This document shows positions 57,029-64,000 of a DNA stretch of 64,000 bases, piece by piece. The notes under the pieces are model-generated. The model did no database searches. It was not told the origin of the DNA and worked only from the letters and a program-made list of their open reading frames with translations. Source of the DNA: Ceratorhiza oryzae-sativae (taxonomy: Eukaryota > Basidiomycota > Agaricomycetes > Cantharellales > Ceratobasidiaceae); NCBI GenBank assembly GCA_030998015.1, contig JARWMV010000044.1, positions 1 to 64,000 of the forward strand, written 5' to 3'. The position numbers and the translations under genes are program-made. The first letter of the stretch is position 1. Each line of letters begins with the position of its first letter.

Positions 57029-60000
57029 CTATGCCTTTTTGATCGTAAACTCGGGACTGAGCCACGACTCGACTCCCCCATTATCGATCTTCCAGGCTTG
57101 CAACAGAATCTTGTACGTCCCATCTGGGATATTCGTCCCGTTGGCAAAGCGTTGGAAGATGATTTGCGACACATCATCGTTCTGCGGGTTTTGAGGAGCG
57201 TTCGAATTGCGAGGAACGTATTGGTGCGAAAACAGGTTGCCCAGAGTAGGGACCGTGGAGGTGCCACCCGTGGCCGACGCGGCGCCGATTTTCGAGAACT
57301 TGGGGAGCAGGAAGCTCAGGAGATCCCGCTTGCGCACGTCTTCAGTTTCGCCACGCGCGTCGACTTGTGCTCCGCGCTTGGAGATTGCAGCATAGGGAAG
57401 CGTATGCTTCGCGTGACCAAGGCTGGGCTCCCCAATCTCCACATTGACTAACCTGCGCTGATTCGTGGTGGTGGTATTCACCGTCGAATCACCAGGTCCA
57501 TACGAACAAGAGGCGAGCCGCCAACAAGTCGATAGCTGAGGGCCGGTGTATCGTTGCCTTGCATTGAGAAAGTGGTCGCTCCGCTGATCGGGTTGCCATC
57601 CTTGTCTGTTATGAACGGCAACTTGATCCCATTGCCAAAGTACGAGTCCGTATCGTCCAGCACCTTCATGTCCTTGAGCGCGGCGGCCACACCCAGGTAC
57701 GATGAATGCAAGATCGAGCCGTCGCTGCCTTTAGCTTGAATGAAACCCGAGTAGACTGGGAAAGCCTTGGCGTCCAGACCTGTGGGTGCACCGAGCCGGA
57801 TGCTGACTGGGACGGACAGACCAGGAAAGACAGTGACGCTGGAGGGAAAGATCTGGGCAGACGCGGGGGCGTTGAAAACATCAACCGGGCCGACTGTGGC
57901 GAAGACCTGAGTGCACGAAGCTCAATCACAAAAGAACGACTTACGAGCGCTTTCGGTTCCACTGATTGTGTTAATAGTACCTGCTGGAATATGGCTAAGC
58001 TTGTATGTAACAACCTTGGACCCCCTGTTCGTGATCGTCACGATATGATTCCCCTGGAAGTTTGCGGTATCATTCAACAAAAGTTCGGTAGGAGTCATAG
58101 ATCCCGTTCCGTAGATCGCATCATAGACCTGGATGAGACCAGCACCAGAGTGCGAAAGAGTTTCAGGCAAGCTATCGTTTGCTTTCGAGTTGGGGATATA
58201 GGATGCCGTGTTCTGGAACGTATCACGAGCGGCCTTGGCGTTTTCGGCAGTCTTGCCCCTGACCTGCAGGAACAAGGCAGAAGCGCCAGCGACAAAAGGG
58301 GCGGCCATGGACGTTCCGGAATCGACGGCATAAGAGCCCATGGGAACAGGCCAAGTGGAGAGGATGTTTCCGCCAGGAGCAGAGAGGGCAGGTTTGAAGT
58401 ACATGTCGAACGTGGGCCCATAGCTACTGAAGGAAGACACCAAACCGCCGGTTTCAGCGGTGGATTGAACGGATTGTTGGCAAACGTAATGGTGCCGTTC
58501 TTCTTGATCAGATCGTTGACGATGTACTCTCCATCTGGCTTGGAGATGAGCACAGCGTCGTACTGTCCAACTGTAATACCCGACAAAGGCTCATCCACGT
58601 TGTCGTAGATAAAGAATCGCTTGCCGCCTTTGGCCGAAGCATGGGCAAGCTTGTCAACAAAGGCGCAACCTCCGCGACGGATCAGGACGAGGTATGGAGA
58701 CAGGTCAGGTGTGGAATCGGGAAGCGGACGACAGGCGTCGTTTGGGATAGAGATATTGGCCGACGTTGCGTAGACGGGGAACGTCCCGTTTGCAAGAGGA
58801 ACACCTGAATAGTACGGGATCTGGCGGCCGGTCGAGTCGGTCGCGTTTTGAACGGGGGTAATGATGCTGAGACAGGTCAAATTGAGCTGGGGAGACGTGA
58901 TGGATAAACCTACTTGTCAACACTGCCCACGGCAATAACGTTTATGCCGGTTGCCGGTCCCGACGTATACCAAGGCCCATAAGCACCATCATTACCCGCG
59001 GAAATAGTCACGACTTTCCCCTTGTCGGCAAGATTGCTTGCTACTACCGAGGTGACGCCCTCTGTCCATCCTTCGCTTCCACCGATTGACATGGTGATGA
59101 TGTCGTTGCCGTCCTGGTATGCCTTCAGCATGGCTGATATGAGAATGTCGTCTGGGACGGAGCCTGTGCAACCAAAGACGCGGTAGGCATTGATCGAGGC
59201 TTCGGGTGCGACACCTGAAATGTTGAAGGGGTTGTCGCGGTTGGCGCCAATGATACCGGCAACGTGCGTGCCATGGCCGTTGCATTGATCAAGGGGCTAA
59301 CATGGACGTAATCAGTTACTCGTTGCGAACGTGAAAAACATGGACGCCACCAACATCGTTGTCGGGCTTGGGCTCTGGCGTATCCCGGCGGCCGGTGAAT
59401 GCATCCCCAACGAAATCGTATCCTCCGATGACTTTGTTGCCTGGGCCGAACTTGCCGCCAAGGGCAGGGTGAGTATAGTCGATGCCGGTGTCAATGATGC
59501 CGATCGTGATGCCCTTGCCGAACACGCCGTTGCCATGCATGCGATTGACGCCGGTCATCTGATGGGTTGAGAGCTTGTCAATGACGACGGGGTTGAGCGG
59601 GGCGCCGTTGGGGACGCCGTTTGGGCGCTGGGGGATGTCATGGAGGTAGTTGCGGTTGATCGACTGCGCTCGGCCGGTTAGCCGAGACCCTGCGCCAAGT
59701 CAAGCCAAGAGCACGTACAGTGACGCCGGCAGCCTGGGCGACCTTGACGAGGTCTGTGGGGCTCTGGAGCTTGATGGCGGCGCCGTTCCACAGCGGAGAG
59801 TTGGCGAATGTTTGGGTGATGATATAGCTGACCCCGCGTCGCTGGAGATCGTATTCGAGCTCAGCATGAGCAGACGAAAACCCTCGCTTGAGGTGGCTTT
59901 GGCCGTTGAGCCCTACGATATACGACTAGAGGCAAGGGTGTGAGGCTGGCCAGAAGCCAAGGGAAAGATCAGCCTACGCACGCCTTCGACGTATTTTCCT

Positions 60001-60083
60001 GTGTTTGCACGCGGGATCGAGTGGATGTCGACGGCGGCGGCGGCAAGCTGGGCGACGGCAGCGGCAGCGACCAAGAGCCTCAT
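57029..60083 (-). CDS. Secreted subtilisin-like serine protease (S8, PA domain), copy 1
   Basis: Start 60083: signal peptide MRLLVAAAAVAQLAAAAV. An inhibitor-type propeptide follows (YDLQRRGVSYIITQTF, LWNGAAIKL). Catalytic triad: GIIDTGIDYTHP (Asp), CNGHGTHVAG (His), SGTSMAAPFVAGASA (Ser, about 58310). A PA domain lies between His and Ser (LVLIRRGGCAFVDK, YDNVDEPLSGI). A C-terminal Fn3-like region (LLLNDTANFQG, NRGSKVVTYKL) ends SWLSPEFTIKKA at 57029. This fits the Vpr/minor extracellular protease group in basidiomycetes, ~900 residues. A single-base loss near 58460 (NPFNPP to ETGGLVSSFSSYG) breaks the frame; the paralog reads through. Degrades extracellular protein. Confidence 0.9.
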
Positions 60084-62503
60084 GGCAAAGAAAACGAGTG
60101 GAAGGGGGAAAGAATGTGGTGGGAGGACGGGAGCTAAGAGATATAGATTGTCACGTGCGATGCCGCATGTGCCTGAAGGCGTGCCTGACACCAAGCCTTC
60201 GCCGAGTCTTGTCCTGTGCCAAATGCATGACATGTGCCCGGTTCGGCACACGAACCACCAATTCCCAATCACGCTGGGTGGGATGGCGATGTACAACTGC
60301 TTCCGCCGCCGCTGCACCTCATGGCATTTGAATGATATTTATGGATCCAATTCAATTTATTCACTGCCCCTCGGGGGCTATGATCTGCATGTTAATCTTC
60401 CTGCCGACCCGCAGTGCCCCTCGAGCCCGACGAAATCTGTACGCCAGATTAGCAGCAACCGAAAATGCAGATAGACTTGTTTCCCAGTAACGATACACTG
60501 GCCATTCTCCTCCCAACTGGCTCTCCAAGATGTCAGTTCTCGCGTTGGTCCTCTTTGTTTCCAAATCGATTGTGTAGTCGTTCCGCCAGACGCGACACGA
60601 CGCTGTGCTATGAACATATTAATTTCGAAGCGAAGTCCGAAATTAGCCTCAAGTAGATATAATTAGCTAGTGCTCATAGTAGAAAGGAGAAAGTATAACA
60701 GGGGCTAATGTCAGATACCAATATTGTCGTTTGAATTGCATTTCGCAACGAAAATGTTCGCAAATCTTCTCACTTCAGACGCTCACAGAACCTCGGCATT
60801 GTGTGCTGTTTATAGGCCGAACATATGTCGTCGGACACGGCACCGAGTTTCTCAAAAGGAGCATGCGAGCTTTAGAAATCGCTGCATGACTCTATTTTGC
60901 TAAAGTTGTTGCGACTGTGGCGGTCAGCGGCGGACCTGTATAACACCATTGCATTCGTGCATTCGTGCATATATGCACCAATCGTCACTGAACCCTACCC
61001 AACCTCGAGAATAAACATCTGTTCCCGTTTGTGGAGAATCTATGTGAGCTCGGAAACCCCGGTTTTGACCGAGCATGCGATCGCTTGTGACTTGACCGGG
61101 AGATACTAACCGAATCGTATGCATAAAATCGTATTTCATGATAAGCGCTATGGCATATATGACAACAGAACTAACAACCTAGGAAGCTTTTGGCAAATAC
61201 TGTGCTGGCATCAGGTCAACATCATCTCAAGTCTCGGGACACCCCCAAGCCGAATGAAGAATGGTGTCTCAATGTTCTCGCCTGGATCCCTGTGCTTCGA
61301 TATCTTGCGAGACATATTTTACTAGTTTAATACGTCTACGGTGTAGTTCTAAGAGTATGTAACAAAAGGCTTCGTCGGCCGGCTCCCTTTTGTCCAAAGT
61401 AAAATATCCATGAGCAACAAGCTGTGCCACCGTAGGCGGGCAAGGGACACCCCACAATATCACGGTCGTCAAACTTGCTTGCTGAATCGTCGTATATGGG
61501 ATTTAGTATTTGAATTTTCAACAATTGCAAGATATAGCTTGTCCCTACAGAAACCGTCGATAGATCACTAATTAGTCTTTGATCAAGTGACTCGTTCGCT
61601 TCGGCCACGCATTTCAGGATCTCCAGGTGAACCAATATGAACCCGTCTATTGACTTTACAAGAAGGCTGATCGAAGCTCCGGAAGAGCTGCTTCGAGAAC
61701 CCGTATCGGCGAACAGGTACCCTGCCCTCCAGGTATCACTCGTTCAACCGCGCCACGCGTCTATTGGTTGAATACTTCATCTGTACACTTGACTCGGAGT
61801 TGGACGGATCAAAAAAACTCGCTCCGGGTCCCCATACACGGGAAATATGCCCAGGGCCAGGTTACAAGTCAATTCCAACTTGGGGATCTCGAGCCTGCGC
61901 AGCTTTATTTTATGTTTTCACGAGCTGTGAGAACTGGATTTCGACTTGGGCATACTGTAGAAATATCGTAGGCAATGTAAAATGAACTACAACACCAAGC
62001 CATTGGCGGGGTCAAATGTGCATGTACAGTATATGCGCCGATTTATCGTGTATGGCCTATGAGTCGGCTATCGAATGGTATGAATACGCACTCTGACGAT
62101 TACGCTATCGTTTGAATCTGCCCTCTTATCTTCATAAGATGCATCTCGTTGCGACAATAAAAAGACTCTATCGTAGAGCCAGGTCGATTTACTTGGTGGC
62201 TCAAGGATAATGTAAAAAAGCGGAAAGGGACAATTGGAAAGATCCTGCCGATTGATTGATTAAGCTGGGTTGGAGGGTCTTGATTTGGCGTCCTTTATTT
62301 GCGCGCGAATGCGGTAAACGCCGTTTTTACTTGCAGGTCACAGGTTGAAGTGTTCGGTGACTGTGGGATACCGAAATAGGGTCTTGTGTAAAAACAAAAG
62401 GAAGTGACATCGAGACAGAAATGTCCATAAAGGAGTGTGCGAGTAAAATCAACAGACGCGAGAAAATGAGAGTGTATGCTAGTAAAGTGAGACTAATACA
62501 CGT
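60084..62503. other. Intergenic between protease paralogs
   Basis: 2.4 kb, mainly AT-rich and gene-poor. A frame at 61768-61971 and a 44-codon one near 61640 look mildly protein-like but match nothing I know. A weak transposase-associated relic is listed separately. Confidence 0.4.
61269..61472 (-). pseudogene. Possible relic of KDZ-transposase-associated CxC domain
   Basis: The frame CPPTVAQLVAHGYF followed by LLELHRRRIKLVKYVS resembles the Cys-Pro-x-x-x-x-x-L-x-x-x-G-Y-F region found near CxC domains of Kyakuja-Dileera-Zisupton transposon proteins, common in Agaricomycetes. Only about 60 codons remain and no transposase core is visible. The link is from memory of the motif and weak. Confidence 0.25.
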
Positions 62504-64000
62504 TTATTTTGCCCTCTTGATCGTGAACTCGGGGCTTAGCCAGGACTCGACTCCACCGTTATCGATCCTCCAGGCTTGCAACAAAACCTTGTACGTTCCG
62601 TCCGGAATACTCGTCCCGTTTGCAAAGTTCTGGAAGATCACTTGCGACAGGTCCTGGTTGTCGGATTTGCTAGGATCGTTCGAGTTGCGCGGAGCGTATT
62701 CCTGAGAATACAGGTTGCCGAGAGTGGGAGTCGTGGCACCGTGGTAGACAAAGAGACGATTTTCGAGTTCTTGGAAAACAAGAGGCTCAGGAGATCCCGC
62801 TTGCGCACGTCTTCAATCTTAACATGGTGACTGGCATGTACTCTGTGCATGGAGGTAGCACCATGAAGAAGCGCATGTTTTGGACGGCCAAGCCTGGGCT
62901 CTCTGATCTCCACCTCAAATGATCGCCGCTGATTCGTGGTGACATTCACGGTTGGGTCCATCAGGTCCATGCGAAGGAGAGGCGAACCAGCAACAAGCCG
63001 ATAGATGACCGCAGGCGTATCGTTTCCTTGCATCGAGAAAGCCGTAGATCCGTTCATTATATTGCCGTTCTGGTCTGTGATGAGTGGGAGCTTGGTTCCA
63101 TTGCCAAGATACGAGTCTGTGTTATCCAGCACCTTCATGTCCTTGAGTGCAGCGGCCACGCCCAGGTATGACGAGTGCAAAGTCGAGCCATCGTTGCCTT
63201 TGGCTTGGATGAAACCCGAGTAGACCGGGAATGCCTTAGCGTCAAGCCCGGCGGGTGGATCGAATTTGATGATGACTGGAGCGGATTGGCCGGGCAGGAC
63301 GGTAACGCTGGAGGGCGAAATTTGGGCAGACGCGGGGGCGTTGACAACGGCGACCGGGCCAGCTAACGAGAAAACTTGAGGTCACGAGAGTCAAATTTGA
63401 TGTCAACAACTTACGAGTGTTCTCGATGCCACTGATTGTGTTGGTAGTACCTGCTGGAATATGGATGAGTTCGTATGTGACAGCCTTGGACCCCCTGTTC
63501 GTAATTGTCACAACCTGATCCCCCCGGAAGTTTGCAGTATCATTCAGCAAAAGTTCGGCCGGAGTCATAGATCCCGTTCCGTAGGCCGCTTCATAGACCT
63601 GGATGAGGCCAGCGCCAGCGTGCGAAAGAGTTTCAGGCAAGCTATCGTTCGCTTTCGAGTTGGGGATATAGGATGCCGTGTTTTGGAACGCAGCTCGAGC
63701 GGCCTTGGCATTCTCGACGGTCTTACCCCTGACCTGCAGGAACAAGGCAGAAGCACCAGCGACAAAAGGGGCGGCCATGGACGTTCCGGAATCGACGGCA
63801 TAAGAGCCCATGGGAACAGGGTAGGTGGAGAGGATGTTTCCACCCGGAGCAGAGATGGCAGGTTTAAAGTACATATCAAACGTGGGTCCATAGCTCGTGA
63901 AGGTGGACACCAAACCGCCAGTCTCCATAACTAAATTCCCGGGGTTGTCTGTGAAAGTGATGGTGCCGTTTTTGTTACGTAGATCATTCACCATGTATTC
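62504..64000 (-). CDS. Secreted subtilisin-like serine protease, copy 2 (partial)
   Basis: Paralog of 57029-60083, same strand; the 5' part with Asp and His lies past the window end. Visible: NGTITFTDNPGN, ETGGLVSTFTSYGPTFDMYFKP, SGTSMAAPFVAGASA with the catalytic Ser (about 63770), YIPNSKANDSLPETLSHAGAGLIQVYEAAYG, then after an intron near 63365-63410 the Fn3-like region (MHSSYLGVAAALKDMKVL). It ends ESWLSPEFTIKRAK with TAA at 62504-62506. The frame breaks near 62740 (SKIVSLS to GATTPTLGN). The ETGGLV junction is intact here, which locates the base loss in copy 1. Confidence 0.88.

Noticed and set aside
57706..58608. 300-codon plus-strand frame opposite the protease
   Set aside because: Shadow of the subtilisin gene; no domain, and the same occurs opposite the paralog.

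Overview
The window looks like nuclear DNA of a filamentous basidiomycete (Agaricomycetes). Genes are split by many short GT-AG introns of about 47-60 nt. The gene content fits a plant-associated or wood-degrading fungus: GH74 xyloglucanase with a fungal CBM1, CYP53-like P450s, phenolic acid decarboxylases, secreted subtilisins, a Crinkler-type protein and a fungal class-3 lipase. A Rhizoctonia/Ceratobasidium-like source is my guess from this content, not a sequence match.

Layout. 1-4004: gene-free, CpG-poor decayed repeat DNA with a 46-bp tandem array. 4005-10630: tandem array of an endonuclease-less Penelope-like retroelement (Coprina/Athena type): three ~587-bp pseudo-LTRs, each with a hammerhead ribozyme fold, one long but frameshifted ORF1+RT unit and one 5'-truncated RT unit. 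It ends in telomere-like TTAGG repeats that cut off the kinase domain of a Crinkler-like gene (10633-12401, minus). 12717-16475: HIR1 histone chaperone (minus). 17410-20628: secreted GH74-CBM1 xyloglucanase (minus). 23231-24105: ARF6-type GTPase (plus). 24399-25625: HEM2 (minus), divergent from an LRR protein (25715-27820, plus). 28713-30048: secreted lipase. 30426-32042: HEM14. 32222-35693: two phenolic acid decarboxylase-like paralogs (minus) around an ASCC1-like 2H phosphoesterase gene. 37024-41564: two tandem CYP53-like P450s (plus). 42053-44498: CCR4 deadenylase (plus). 45398-52656: WD40-kinase gene (minus) split by a young Ty1/copia LTR retrotransposon (47640-52586) with a CATCT target duplication. 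53502-55948: POT/PTR peptide transporter (minus). 57029-60083 and 62504-64000+: two paralogous secreted subtilisins (minus), the second running off the end.

How it fits together. Two heme-pathway genes lie within 8 kb, with heme-dependent P450s further on. Phenolic acid decarboxylases and CYP53-like P450s make a paired aromatic-acid neighbourhood. Two retroelements of different classes have each broken a signalling or effector-type gene.

Caution. Several otherwise conserved genes (HEM14, CCR4, one P450, both proteases, the LRR gene) carry single-base reading-frame breaks with no room for an intron. Assembly indels are the most economical explanation for many, so 'broken' calls for these host genes are provisional.
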